Below, piece after piece: positions 11,699-23,182 of a DNA stretch of 64,000 bases. This DNA comes from Chaetoderma sp. LZ-2023a (Eukaryota; Mollusca; Caudofoveata; Chaetodermatida; Chaetodermatidae). The translations under genes and the position numbers were made by a program. Location: NCBI GenBank assembly GCA_034401795.1, contig CM067373.1, forward strand, positions 86,585,023 through 86,649,022. The letters are read 5' to 3'. The notes below the pieces were generated by a model. The model saw only the letters and a program-made list of their open reading frames with translations, searched no databases and had not been told where the DNA came from. Position 1 is the stretch's first letter. Every line of letters starts with the position of its first letter.

Positions 11699-11998
11699 TA
11701 CCCCTCCTAGACATGACTTGCTCAGAGAATTTTCAAAGCTAAGGTTCCACTCTCTGCGTATAGAAATAGATAGATACTGTCGGCCCAAGAGAACTGTAGA
11801 ATCCCGACTCTGTAATCTTTGCAATCTAAATAAAGTAGACGATCAGAGACACTGTCTTAGAATGTCCTACATTCCAGGAAGCTAGGGATTCTTTATTTTC
11901 TGAGTTATCTAGCTGTTCTAACTTTGATTGTCTAAATGAGCACGATAAATTTGTCTTTTTAATGTCATGCAATCGTGGCTCTTCAGGCCGAGTTTAGG
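11699..11998 (+). pseudogene. LINE C-terminal zinc-type region, joined directly to the endonuclease
   Basis: Contains FSKLRFHSLRIEIDRYCRP, then RLCNLCNLNKVDDQRHCL and a frameshifted CPTFQEARDSLF. The C-x2-C...H-x-L...CP pattern is that at the C-terminus of many LINE ORF2 proteins and related endonuclease-RT proteins. The roughly 2 kb of RT expected between the endonuclease and this region is missing, with the junction near 11690-11700. Confidence 0.65.
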
Positions 11999-12002
11999 CG
12001 AA

Positions 12003-12320
12003 CACTCTCGTAGCTACTCTAGGGTAGATGAGCATGTGATCAGTTACCATCGCGTAAATGAGCACGTGTTTAAATTACATTGATTTCAATGCAAACACGT
12101 GACTACTCGATTTACCCTTGCTGGAAGGTGGGTAACCTCGAGTAGGTACAAGAGTACGTACTCCAGCCGTTTAGGTGCTACTCTAGTAACTCGAATAGCT
12201 ACACTACTAGGGACGTAAACTCGGCGCTTGATTACACAGGCTACTGGGTCGGTACTTGGTCGCTACCTGGCTCAAGTGGCCCGATATTGGTCTACGAGGC
12301 CTACCGACCCAGTAACTCGC
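12003..12320. repeat. Foldback with E-box centre, followed by a family D foldback
   Basis: 12063-12101 is a palindrome with CACGTGTTT and AAACACGTG arms around CATTGATTTCAATG. The pairing extends imperfectly to ACTCTCGTAGCTACTC at 12003 and GAGTAGGTACAAGAGT at 12155. 12237-12320 is a second inverted repeat with CTACTGGGTCGGTA and TACCGACCCAGTA arms. Confidence 0.6.
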
Positions 12321-12349
12321 GATAAACGCTTAGATTGAACCTTAGTTGG

Positions 12350-12724
12350 TAATGGAGGATTCTAGTCTAGCCATCAATCATATGACGTCATAATCAACAA
12401 CGTGACGTTTAGGATGTCGTTATAAACTTAGCTACGTCACGAACGCTTAATTGATGAGGGACTAAGCATTGTTGTACGAATTGTATGTCTTTACTATTTA
12501 ATAAATATTCTGTTGAATATTTTGAAACTAATTTGACTGGACGCTGTTGCTGCCATAGGCACCCAGTCTAATTAGTTTCAAAACATTCAACAGCTTACCT
12601 GTATAGTTTTCTGGAAATTGATAGTCAAGGAGTTCAGGGATCGATCGATCCCAACACGGGCGAAGTGTTGGTGGAGCTTAACTAGAGATGGGCGGAGCAT
12701 AGCTAAAACTGGATTCCTCCATTT
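12350..12724 (+). mobile_element. Foldback element family A, long copy A4
   Basis: Outer ends read AATGGAGGATTC and GGATTCCTCCATT, so the terminal inverted repeat is visible here at its best. The hairpin is at 12512-12595, and AATAAA precedes it. Confidence 0.75.
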
Positions 12725-13149
12725 TGCCATGTATAATCTCTGAAGGGTTATATTACTTAAGGGTTTCCTCTTTAGTCTTACCAGAAGCCCACAACACTAG
12801 TATTATGGACTTCTGGTCTTACAGGAGAGACTATGGCCTACGTGTCAGAATAGCATTTTGTTCAGGTGTTGACCTTCAAATGATTGGAATTTTGAATTTG
12901 CCAGCTTTTCGGTCTCTTTTCACGGAGTGGCGATATTCCAGCGCCTTTCTCCATCTTTTCTCTATGTGTAGATCTATCTCGTCTGTTATATTTGTTATAA
13001 GGTGAAGTATATGATTTTATAGACAGTCTATGCTTGGGTGTTGGATGGGGAAAGTCGTTGGTGTCCGTGATCTGGATCTATAGCCACGGTGTGATCCCAT
13101 GGATGAATTTCTGTGGGTACTGGGTACGCCCACGTTTTTCCTGCCAACT

Positions 13150-13437
13150 GACCGTTCCAGTTTTAGCTATTCACCGTCCATCTCTAGCTAAGCTCCGCCC
13201 ACACCTCACTCGTGTTGGGATCGATCGATCTCTGAACTCCCTGATTATCAATTTCCAGAAAACAGGTAAGCTATTGCATATTTTGGCACTAATTTGACTG
13301 TGGGCTGTTGCTGTCTATTTCAGCAACAGCGTCCAGTCAAATTAGTTTTAAAATATTCAACAGCATGTTTATTAAATAGTAGAGACATACAAATAGTACA
13401 ACGTGTCGTATTAAGAGTTAAAGACGTCAGATACCGA
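13150..13437 (-). mobile_element. Foldback element family A, truncated copy A5
   Basis: Right block and hairpin (13268-13365) are present in reverse orientation. The left block is cut off near 13437, where unrelated sequence begins. Confidence 0.7.
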
Positions 13438-14084
13438 AGGTGTCAACGAGGTACGTTTGGTGGTATTCGTACTGCAGCACGGTGCCACTTATTTTCAGGA
13501 ATCCCCTTGTCTTTTCGTCGAGTATACCTGATGACTCCTCTCTGTTGCTCGTCATACACAAGTCATGGAATCACGGGTTACTGGGCCAGTACTGGACCAA
13601 TACCTCGCCAACGCGGCCCGGTATGTGCCCAGTAGCATGCGTTATCGCCACCGTATATCATATCATCATTGAGAGTAAGAAGCGCAGTTGAGATAATAAT
13701 CATCTATTTGAGACTCTGTGGTGCAGGAACGCTTGGGGCTGTTACGTCTATCCATAATCAACATGGCCATACGGCCTACACATCTGCAGGTAGGATTCCG
13801 CCTACGGACACATGTTTTTTCAGCTACAATAGTGTTCTCAGGTTCAAGCTATTGTATGTATGTGCTGGTTGATAATTCCCTCCATTTTCTTGCATACACC
13901 GTTGGTCAGACTGACTTGATGATAGCCCAGGCGTTGGTGTTTTCTGATGATTGGTGGCGTCTGTACTTTTTTCCAAAGTTTGGCGTATATCGCTCCAGTT
14001 CAGATTCGTAATGTCCAGTAGCCACAGAGTTGGATCATTTCATTACCTGTCTAACAGCTGAATTTCTGCAGACTACATTTTCCA

Positions 14085-14264
14085 TACGGTTTATCTCGGG
14101 ATTTGCTGAATATTTTGAAAACAATTTGACTGAATATTGTTGGTGACTAGATACGGTTTATCTCGGGATTTGCTGAATATTTTGAAAACAATTTGCCTGA
14201 AAGTTGTTGGTGGATAGGCCACCAACAACCTTCAGTCAAATTGTTTTCAAAATATTCAGCAGAT
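14085..14264. repeat. Family A hairpin with partial tandem duplication
   Basis: Intact hairpin at 14171-14264, preceded by a second copy of its left flank and left arm (14085-14152, starting TACGGTTTATCTCGGG), so the left arm is present twice. Confidence 0.7.
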
Positions 14265-14607
14265 ACCGAGTTATTGCCCATTGAAATTTTTGTCTGGCGT
14301 GTTCCAGAAGTCAAAAGTTAACACGAGGCCCAATGGGCCTGTATCGCTCACCTGGAACATAGGCATTTCAACTAATCTTACTTAAGTTTTACATCCATCG
14401 GTGCCACTTCCAATGACTTTCAGTCAAATGGTTTAATTTTCGAGATATTGACAACAATCTCTGGACTGTTTTTTTGCATTAGTGATTTTGAACACTGTTT
14501 AAGAGAAAATAGATGATATCAGTGCTAACAACAGCTGTTTTCTTAACTGTCTCACTGCTGCAAGCCAGTGCAGCCAATAATTAAAGTTTTTAAAAGCTCT
14601 TGACTTG

Positions 14608-14697
14608 TTGAATATTTTGAAAACAATTCGACTGAAAGTTGTTGGAGGCTTAGTCACCAACAACTTTCAGTCCAATTGTTTTCAAAATATTTATCAG
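14608..14697. repeat. Family A hairpin
   Basis: GAAAGTTGTTGG stem variant. Lies inside the 0.9-kb repeat unit shared with 27.0 kb. Confidence 0.7.
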
Positions 14698-14924
14698 GTT
14701 CAGAGATATAAACTTTGGAACATGTCGTCTGCAAAAACTCAGTAGTCAGACGGTTACTAGAAGTTTAAATACAATTGAAGAATAATGGTCTCAAAAGGCA
14801 GGTAGGTGGTCTTTATAGCAGGTTATTCTCCACCACCACACAATCCATTTAATACATGCGCATCTGGCTGAATCACCAAGTTAGCAGGAGCGGTGGGGTG
14901 AGCTGGAGTTGATTTAGAAAATAA

Positions 14925-15022
14925 TTTGACTAAAAATCATTGCTGCCTTAGGCAGCAACAAATTTCATTGCTGCCTAAGACAGCAACAACTTTCAATCAA
15001 ATACATTTCAAAATATTTTAAA
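14925..15022. repeat. Family A hairpin with duplicated inner stem
   Basis: GCAGCAACA and TTGCTGCCT stems are present twice in the loop region, as in the copy at 27560. Confidence 0.65.
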
Positions 15023-15329
15023 GAGAATAGTGTCAGAACACATAATACATATCTTAAATATTTAGGTAGTGATGGAAAGGTTAATCTATTAATTGGGGTT
15101 TAATCTACTTTAGCAATAAAATCTGACATGGCAATCAAATCTAACATGGCGATAAATCAGTGGATGGTGGGAACAAACCTGTATTTCCACGATGAAAGTG
15201 AGACTGCAAATATTTAAGGGGTGATAACTTTGGCATTTGATGTCTTATCAGTTTCATTTTCACTACATAGATATTAGATGCTGACATTAACATTGTGACG
15301 AAATTTGGTGTCAATCCGTCAAGAAATAA

Positions 15330-15723
15330 CAAAATGAGCTGCCATTGTTGGTGATGGACAGACGGATGGATGGACGGACGGACATACAGAAGACGGACGG
15401 GGTCATCGCTATACGACAGCTGACTGACAAGTAAGTTGAGTTAAGAAAACCAATTTTGGCTTCAAAATCCATCAAATAAAAGAATTGAATATGGCAGCCA
15501 AACATGCTAAAATTTGATTGGTCCACAGCGGCCATGTTTTTTACCTATCAGCTTTCGATGAACAAACTTCAATGGCCCTTAGTCCATAATCATATCCCCA
15601 AATATGATCCATTCAGCAGTTCTGCAGAAGTTGTTTTCATGAAAACTAGTTCATCTGAGATGGCCGCCAAACCATTTGGCCAATTAACTTCCTTCGCACA
15701 AACTTGTTTCAGCTCTTGCCCTA
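15330..15723. repeat. Dispersed repeat C, left half of a copy split by the BEL element
   Basis: Has GGCCCTTAGTCCATAATCAT, ATGGCCGCCAAACCATTTGG and AGCTCTTGCCCTA. It continues at 23183 on the other side of the retrotransposon with CCCTATATGATATTTCGTGA, exactly as the uninterrupted copy reads at about 52909-52925. Confidence 0.8.
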
Positions 15724-16367
15724 TGTTGTGGCGATGACGATGTAATGCTATGACTAAATTCTTACTCTGCCACTATTACGAAGATGTTGCTGTATTGTTA
15801 TTTTTAAAAACTTACTTGCTTTACTTGATGATATTCACTTAGTATCCGATAATCCAACAGTGGGAAATATAATCCAAAAAGAATGGTTCACAAATAAACG
15901 GATGAGTAAATGTATCCAATAATGAAGTGACAAGCGAATGAACGAATAACATATGTACATGTAGTCTGAGTATAGATGTGTCCGATATATTTTTAGTCCG
16001 ATTGTGACCAATTATGTCACAACACTGCTTCGAAATTCAGCAGTCAATCTATTACTTAGCTATAACGGTTGTACTGGCACTGTCCTATAACGATAATAAC
16101 CTGACCAAGTCTAAACAACGTCAACTCTCACTAGCTGATTCTATCTGAATTCTAAACTTCTCTCTCATCTGCATCTCCAAAATTAATCTCTGGCTCAGGT
16201 GTATGGGTCACTGTCGTTCTATAGCCGTGGGTTGACCAGAAACAGCTATAAATTTCCTTTATGGTGAGGACTCCTATCAGAGAGGCAAAGTTTATGAGGT
16301 GCCAAGCATGTGAAAGCTTGACAGGCTGAATTGAGGAATTTTAGAGGCAAATGTATTCTCCAAAACA
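15724..16367 (-). repeat. BEL/Pao 3' LTR
   Basis: Matches 22539-23182 end to end. It is preceded on the minus strand by the purine run GAGAAAGGGGAGAA (about 16368-16381), a good polypurine tract. Confidence 0.92.
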
Positions 16368-16525
16368 TTCTCCCCTTTCTCGATAAGTCCCAGCTTATTG
16401 AAACTAGTAAGCAAATGTTAATGTGTATCCAGGTTGTCAACTTGCAAATTTAGTCCATAGTCATGAAGCAACAAATATTATATGTACACCAGTTCGATTC
16501 TATTTACAAGAGTTGTCCATTGGTA

Positions 16526-16874
16526 TTAGGTGTCGACAATGAATGGAGCGCTACTGGTCTCAATAGCACATAGTCTGGAAATAGGGCACACAAATATGTT
16601 CTTTCCGATCTGAACTTTGGCCACACGTACATGTCCGTCTTTCCCAGGATATGTTTCCAAAACACATTGACCACGAGGAGAATCCGGAGATATGACTAGG
16701 ACGACATCATGTACATGCCCATCTTTCCCAGGATATGTTTCCAGAACACATTGACCACAAGGAGAATCTGGAGATATGACTAGGACGACATCATGTACAT
16801 GTCCGTCTTTCCCAGGATATGTTTCCAAAACACATTGACCACGAGGAGAATCTGGAGATATGACTAGGACGACA
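16526..16874 (-). pseudogene. BEL/Pao C-terminal DUF5641-like domain with triplicated segment
   Basis: The domain normally follows integrase and has one GDVVLVISPDSPRGQCVLE plus YPGKDGHVRVAKVQ. Here the DVVLVISPDSP to KDGHV segment occurs three times in tandem, about 93 bp per unit, in one open frame, with units differing by only a few bases. Confidence 0.85.
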
Positions 16875-18327
16875 TCACCGATTTCGCCATTTTCTCCTTA
16901 CATTAAGACCAGGAAGCCACTCCCGTAGCCATCGATGCCAGACGTGCTTCACAAGTTCCTGAATCCGTCTCCACCGCTTACGAGAATTAAAGTCTGTGTA
17001 GTCAACCGATGTTGGAGCGAACTGACCTCCAACGTGTCCATGCAAAACATGGTTGGGAGTCAAAGGAGTGTCATCCTCTGGGTTAGCCGTTTGATATATC
17101 AATGGTCTGGAATTTATAAGTGCTTCCGCTCCTGTAAACGCTGTCATTAACTCTTCATCTGTGACATCAGCGTTTCCCAATATGGCATAAATTGCTCTTT
17201 TGGCTGACTTTATCATTGTCTCATGTACACCACCGTGGTGCCAGTGGAGGATTAAAATGCCATTGTATTCCTTGATTTGCTGTGCATTCCTCTAGCTGGT
17301 TAGCATCAAGTGCAGCAACTAATCCACGAAGTTCTTTAATTGCTCCAATGAAGTTTGTACCATTATCGGATAATACTTCTAAAGGCAGCCCTCTGCGATT
17401 CACCATCCGATAAAATGCATTTAGAAAGGAATCTGTATCCAGTCCAAAGGCTACCTCAAGGTGAACGGCTCTCGATACAAGACATGTGAACAGACAGAGG
17501 TAGCGTTTTAGGCGATGCTTACCTCGTCCTTGCTTGGTAATGAATGGCCCTCCGAAATCAACTGCAACTCGAGCAAAGGCATATAACGGAGTTTCTAGAC
17601 GTACTCGTGGGAGTGGTGCCATGATCTGCATACTAACTTTAGCTTTCCGTCGTCGACATCCACTACATTCTTTTTCCCACTCTCGAATCTCTTCCCAGCC
17701 AGAAATAATCCAATATCGTGATGATAAATCAGCCAGCACCTGATTTGTGCCACCATGCTGCTGCTTCTCATGATGTTATTTGACGATTAGTTTTGTTATT
17801 TTATTCTTTCGTGGTAATATTACTGGGAATCGTACATCATGTGATAAGAACTCGGCATGTTTCAACCTCCCATCACACCTCATAAGACCATCTTCATCGA
17901 TCCGAGGATTCAATGGAAGCAGCTTACTGCTGTGACTAAGTCCTCTTCCATGTACAAGATCTTTGTACTCATCAGGAAATGCATGCTGTTGAATTGTCTT
18001 TAGAATCTGTATCTCTGCATCGATATTCTCTGCTGGAGTCAGTTCACCAGATTTCCGATCAGACCTATGTGCATGACAGTTATCGATGAAGCGAGTAACC
18101 CATGCAGTTACCCATACGAGGTGCAACCAACCTGAATAACGAAGAGGGTTCAAGCGGCTATCTTCTAATTTCTGAATTGTCATGAGTGACACAGTTGAGT
18201 ATGGTCCATCTACTACTATTGATGACTGACATATTTTAGATTCATCGTTTACATGTGCCCCCTTCTCAACACGATTCTGAGGCCAATCTTGTTCCGTTTT
18301 CAGAAGGAAGTTCGTCCTGTCAACCAC
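16875..18327 (-). pseudogene. BEL/Pao integrase
   Basis: 18327-17776 covers the linker and N-terminal part. 17739-17221 has a CSGCRRRKAKVS zinc-binding remnant, ARVAVDFGGPF (catalytic Asp) and EVLSDNGTNFIGA (second Asp). The catalytic Glu lies in VHETMIKSAKRA, in the frame starting at 17216, after a frameshift near 17221. Integration would be abolished by the stops at 17740-17775 and 17220. Confidence 0.85.
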
Positions 18328-18375
18328 ATGTCATCAGTCGACAGTTTCATTACTGATACCCCTCGTGAAGCCTGG

Positions 18376-19188
18376 TCAGCAGGATTCTTCTGTGTGGGAA
18401 ACATAGCGCCACTGCTCCGGTGATGTCAAACTTTGGATTTCGCCAACACGATTTGCTACAAATGGTTTCAAGTTCCTACTTCGACTTCGAATCCACCACA
18501 ATACATTCAGGCTATCAGACCAGAATATAACATTCTTCATGGAGATCTCTAGGTCAGCAGTCACAGATGCTGTCAGCCGTAAACCTAGAATAGTGGCCAT
18601 CATCTCTAGGCGTGGTATGCTTGTCGATTTCAATGGAGCAACACGTGTCTTCGATGCAACAATACGACATGATATATGCCCATTGATATAAACCGATCTG
18701 TAGTAAATGACAGCTCCATATGCATCCTGAGACGCGTCAACAAATGTGTGTAACATTGCCTCAGTCACCTCTGCTCCAACAGTCATCTGCAGACATCTAG
18801 GGACCCGAATACTGGCTAGCTTGTCCAACTCCATGAACTACATCTGAGACTTGGTAGTAAGGCTGTCATTAAGCATGCCATCCCAGTTCAAACCAGCAGA
18901 CCACATTTCTTGCAACATGATCTTTTGACGAATTGTGAATGGAGATAGAAAGCCCAACGGATCAAACAACGATGCAATCTTTTTCAGAAAGTTTCTCTTA
19001 GTATACTGAAACTTGTCATCAACTGTACTAAAGCGAAAGCAAAACATGTCATCTTCTGCTTGCCACATTACTCCAAGAGTTTTGATCGATGGTAGTTGAT
19101 CGTCCAGATCCATCTCTGATGCTCTGTTTTCTATTGGTATCTTGTCTAGCCCAGCCACTGAGTTAGATAACCATTTTTGTTCTTTCAT
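18376..19188 (-). pseudogene. BEL/Pao RT connection and RNase H
   Basis: 19188-18838 carries RT thumb/connection sequence with FLKKIASLFDPLGFLSPFTI, a hallmark of BEL/Pao. 18834-18376 carries FVDASQDAYGAVIYYRS (RNase H first Asp), IPRLEMMATILGLRL (Glu) and FWSDSLNVLWWI (Asp). A stop at 18837 separates the two. Confidence 0.85.
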
Positions 19189-19199
19189 TCCTGCACTGG

Positions 19200-20150
19200 A
19201 TCATAATTCTGATAACTGATGGTACAGCTTAATCCCTTGGCTGTCGTTCATAACAGTCCATGCTGTCGTCCATGTATGTCGATTTCAATACAGTGTCAGC
19301 TGCCATGAGATATTTCTCTCTTTGATTTTGCATGTTCTTGAGTTACAAATTGGGCTAGAAATGGCGAAGAATTGATCCCAAATACGATGCGATTAAATTC
19401 ATATTCATCTGGAGGCTGGTGTTGACATAAGTCTCTCCATAGAAATCTATGAAAAGGCCGATCGTCTGCCGCTATTTCGATCTGCAGGTACATTTCAGAA
19501 ATGTCACATACCAATGCTATTGGTTTCTTCCGGAAACGAAGTAGGACATCCATAAGATGTCGCTGTAACCTTGGGCCTTGATGGATAACATCATTGAGTG
19601 ATACATCGGCCGATCTTGCGGATGCATCAAAGACAACGTGTAACTTCGTTGTCTCCTTGTCCGGTCTAACAACTGCGAAGTGTGGTATGTACCACATGTT
19701 TGTCGGTATCTCCTCTGTTTTTGCGACTTTACGAACATAGCCTTTCTCTATACATCTGCTAATTGTGTTGGCATATGCTGTTCCAACATCTCGTACCTTT
19801 AGCAGACGTTTCTCAGTATTTTCAAGTCGCTGCAGTGCCATTTTGTAGTTTGGCTGCAAGGTTGGTGCACCATCTACCCAAGGTATTCCGATTTGATAAC
19901 GCATATTCTTGTATTGTTGCGAGCTTTTCACCTTCTCGAGCACGACCTTGTCCTCCAGTGTAACTGCATTGGCATCAGAAACAACTCCACTTGATTCAGT
20001 TTCCCGAAACATCTGTAAAGTCTCATTCAGACCTCGATCGTCAATAAAGTACGTTTGAATAAAATTGGTATGAATAACTGACCCGATCTTTCCATCTGAA
20101 CTCGGGATGCATGTCCATCCTAACGGAGTCAACCGTGCCACTAGTTCTCC
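19200..20150 (-). pseudogene. BEL/Pao reverse transcriptase
   Basis: Frame 20141-19296 contains MWYIPHFAVVRPDKETTKLH, VVFDASARSADVSLND, ALVCDISEMYLQIEI (first catalytic Asp) and EFNRIVFGINSSPFLAQFV. The YMDD catalytic box lies at 19276-19265, after a frameshift/stop near 19296. The following codons shift again before 19188. All RT palm motifs are recognisable, but the polyprotein is interrupted. Confidence 0.85.
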
Positions 20151-20171
20151 TGGCTATCCACGAATATCGCC

Positions 20172-20615
20172 TTACGAATAATGTAAGTCCAGGTGGTCTA
20201 TGCCAATTAATATGTCGATTGTAGGTTTCTGTCCATGAACTGGAAACATGATGCCTTTTAGGTGATTCCACTCACGACCGTGCTTGCTCCAGTCGATTGC
20301 TTGCAAGTTTCCTGTTACTTGACTGGTTGTAAATGCACTTATCTTCGCTTTCACCTGTCTATTAACACTTTCTAAATCAAATTCTACTGGCAATGTCTCG
20401 AATGTTTCTGTTTTTCCATTTATGACATCAATGTTTACCTTCTGAAACCGTCCTTGAAGTTCTAATTCAGCTGCAACAACTGAATTCAAGTAAGTCTTTG
20501 TACTGGCATCGTCCAGTAAGGCATTAACCGTTACACTGCGATTACCATTTTTCAAAATGACCGATACGGTACGAAGTGTTACATAATCGTGCAGTGTATT
20601 TACTTCTGCAGCCAT
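20172..20615 (-). pseudogene. BEL/Pao aspartic protease region
   Basis: 147-residue frame with VNALLDDASTKTYLNS near residues 31-46, at the position of the D-[DST]-G active-site loop in BEL/Pao proteases. Here the usual Gly is Ala. The downstream GRFQKVNIDVINGKTETFE and IDILIGIDHLDLHYS (DILIG flap/core motif) match the family. The Gly to Ala change would probably impair activity, an inference. Confidence 0.75.
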
Positions 20616-20696
20616 TGTTGTGTTATGTGACCTTTCACTAGATTTGCGAAGCTCCCTTTTCGTGGCAGAAGTGTCCCTGTTGATTCTATCACGATC

Positions 20697-21070
20697 TTAA
20701 TCGATATGTGATTGTTCATTGTTATCTTTGCTATTTGCTGATGGATGTGAATTCAGACTACTCTTCTCTTGATGAAGCAAACGATTATGCGTCTGCGGGA
20801 ATGAGTCAATGTCACATGTTCTCGATCGTGTACATGTTTGTCCTCGATGGTCATCTCCAAGACAACGAAAGCACAGACCATGTTGTTTAGCAGCCACCCA
20901 ACGTTGTGAAACGTCCATCTCTCGAAACTTCTGACATTTCTAAACTCCATGATCATTTTGGCAGACTCGGCATGCACGTCTAGCATTAATATTTCTCTTT
21001 GAGTTGCTGCCAGCATTAAACAATGTCCTTGGTTTTCTTGTCCAATTTGGAGTACTAGTACGACTTGGAA
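20697..21070 (-). pseudogene. BEL/Pao gag zinc knuckles
   Basis: Contains AKQHGLCFRCLGDDHRGQTC, a C-x2-C-x4-H-x4-C type knuckle, and a second set in another frame (CRVCQNDH type). It would bind retroelement RNA during packaging. Frames shift between the knuckles. Confidence 0.75.
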
Positions 21071-21088
21071 CCGATGCCATCATGCCAC

Positions 21089-22068
21089 TCAGACTAAGAG
21101 ACCCGCAAATTTCTCAATGTCCTCTGCATTTCCAAGTCTAACTGGATGAAATTGCTCTAGTTCTTCCAGCTGTCGAGAAACTTGACGACGTTTCTCGCCA
21201 AATTTTCTGTCTAACCGGTCCTTGGAGGCTTGATAAGCACATGCTGAAAAGCTCAATTTCTCAACTGCCTTAAGAGCACCACCAGATAGATACTGACGCA
21301 ATTGTAGCAACTTATAGTCTGATGTTGCCGGTACTTGGTCTATACACGCCATGAATGCCGCTTTCCAATTCTCATACACCTGCTTATCACCGTTAAATAT
21401 AGGAATTGAAACACGTTTTAGTTGCTTTCCGATGTCATGCCCCCAAAGCGGTTAAATAAGGATTCATTTTCTCTGGTGGAGACGGCAGTGGATCCGGTAG
21501 TGAATGTGGAGGTACGGCTGGCTATGGTCCCGGTATTTGTGGTTGCGATGCGAGATGCGATGGCCTGAAAGTGGGACGTCTGGCAGTCTATTATCGGCTG
21601 GTACTATCTTATTTCGTTCTGCTATTTCGCTTGGTGAAACTGAACTTAATACATCTCTTTTGATGTCTAGAAAATTCTGCATGCGATTGGTTATCTCTGT
21701 ATATTCAGCTTCAACAACCTCTAGCTCACTGTTTGTTTTAAGTTTGTTTTCTTGATCAGCTATCTTGCGAAACTCATCTGACAACGTATCCATTGTTTCG
21801 ATAACATGTTCCTGAGCTGCATCAAGCTTTTTAGAGGCTTCACGAATTATAAGTGTAATTGATTTTTACAGCGAGTAAATGATGATTTGGCTTTGATTTT
21901 CTCCTTCTTTAAATCATCAATCCGATTGTAATTCTCTGTCAAAATGCTTGCAGGTGCTTCAATACTATTAGCCATTTTGACACATATAACAGGTGGTCTT
22001 TTAATACAGGTGCAAGAATCACTCATTAATTGATGTTCAAATTGTTTTTTTCTATGGCGATTGTTCAC
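21089..22068 (-). pseudogene. BEL/Pao gag N-terminal and DUF1759-like region
   Basis: Three pieces on the minus strand. 22068-21847 has basic and helical sequence ending at a frameshift near 21850. 21793-21464 has a coiled-coil-like DEFRKIADQENKLKTN stretch. 21379-21089 carries YENWKAAFMACIDQVPATSD and LQYLSGGALKAVE-type sequence, the capsid-like gag domain found in BEL/Pao elements. The natural start is likely near 22068 or upstream, as frames do not join without two shifts. Confidence 0.75.
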
Positions 22069-22264
22069 CGAGTCAAATTGTTTTAACCCGAAGATTTGCT
22101 CAATAACTGTCTTGCTTGTTAAGGTAAGATGACGAATTAATAAGTTTGTGAATAAGCAATTGAATAAGTTAGTCCGATTATGTAATTCTGTTAAATATTC
22201 ACTTTATATAAGAAGGGCAATATCAAGCTTATGCGCGATAACACGAGACAGTCCTGTCTGGATT

Positions 22265-22534
22265 ACGATTAAAATAATTGTTATTGATCAATCATGTTAT
22301 TGCTTAACCACGATATTGTCTGACCACAATATTATCCAACCATGATATGGTCCAACCACGATATTATCCAAACACGATATTGTTCAACCACGATATTGTC
22401 CAAACACGATATTGTCCGGCCACGATATTGTCCAACCACGATACTGAACCACGCTAATGTCCAACTATGCTATTGTTCATTGGCACTCTTGAACCACGCT
22501 ATTGGACCACGCTCTTGAACCACGCTCTGCTACC
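22265..22534. repeat. Tandem repeats in the BEL leader
   Basis: About a dozen variants of CCAACCACGATATTGTC (17-18 bp), ending in CTTGAACCACGCTC units, between the primer site and gag. Confidence 0.85.
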
Positions 22535-22538
22535 AAAA

Positions 22539-23182
22539 TGTTTGTGGCGATGACGATGTAATGCTACCACTAAATTCTTACTCTGCCACCATTACGAAGA
22601 TGTTGCTGTATTGTTATTTTTAAAACTTACTTGCTTTACTTGATGATATTCGCTTAGTATCCGATAATCCAATAGTGGGAAATATAATCCAAAAAGAATG
22701 GTTCACAAATAAACGGATGAGTAAATGTATCCAATAATAAAGTGACAAGCGAATGAACGAATAACACATGTACATGTAGTCCGAGTATAGATATGTCCGA
22801 TATATTTTTAGTCCGATTGTGACCAATTATGTCACAACACTGCTTCGAAATTCAGCAGTCAATCTATTACTTAGCTATAACGGTTGTACTGGCACTGTCC
22901 TATAACGATAATAACCTGACCAAGTCTAAACAGCTTCAACTCTCACTAGCTGATTCTATCTGAATTCTAAACTTCTCTCTCATCTGCATCTCTAAAATTA
23001 ATCTCTGGCCCAGGTGTAGTGGTTACTGTCATTCTATAACCGTGGGTTGACCAGAAACAGCTATAAATTTCCTTTATGGTGAGGACTCCTATCAGAAGGG
23101 GAAAGTTTATGAGGTACCAAACATGTGAAAGCTCGACAGGCCGAATTGAGGAACTTTAGAGGCAAATGTATTCTCCAAAACA
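22539..23182 (-). repeat. BEL/Pao 5' LTR
   Basis: 644 bp, TG...CA type in minus orientation. It is followed (downstream on minus) after three bases by TGGTAGCAGAGCGTGG at 22535-22520, which starts with TGG and fits a tRNA primer-binding site. Confidence 0.92.

Larger units (their letters stand above)
14318..15229. repeat. 0.9-kb composite repeat, copy 1
   Basis: Aligns by eye over its length with 26966-27848. It starts with the GAGGCCCAATGGGCCTGTAT head of dispersed repeat C, continues with CGAGATATTGACAACAATCT, includes the two family A hairpins at 14608 and 14925, and ends at GCAAATATTTAAGGGG. Confidence 0.75.
15724..23182 (-). mobile_element. BEL/Pao LTR retrotransposon, full structure, decayed coding region
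   Basis: A 7459-bp element with 644-bp LTRs starting TGTT and ending AACA, flanked by the 5-bp duplication CCCTA at 15719-15723 and 23183-23187. Coding order on the minus strand is gag (DUF1759-type), zinc knuckles, aspartic protease, RT, RNase H, integrase and DUF5641-type C-terminus, the order of BEL/Pao rather than Gypsy or Copia. Several stops and frameshifts break the single polyprotein. By eye the LTRs differ at about 30 of 644 positions, so the insertion is neither new nor ancient. Confidence 0.93.

Noticed and set aside
22265..22534. Possible CRISPR-like array
   Set aside because: The units are contiguous 17-18-bp tandem repeats without unique spacers, inside a retrotransposon leader of an animal genome.
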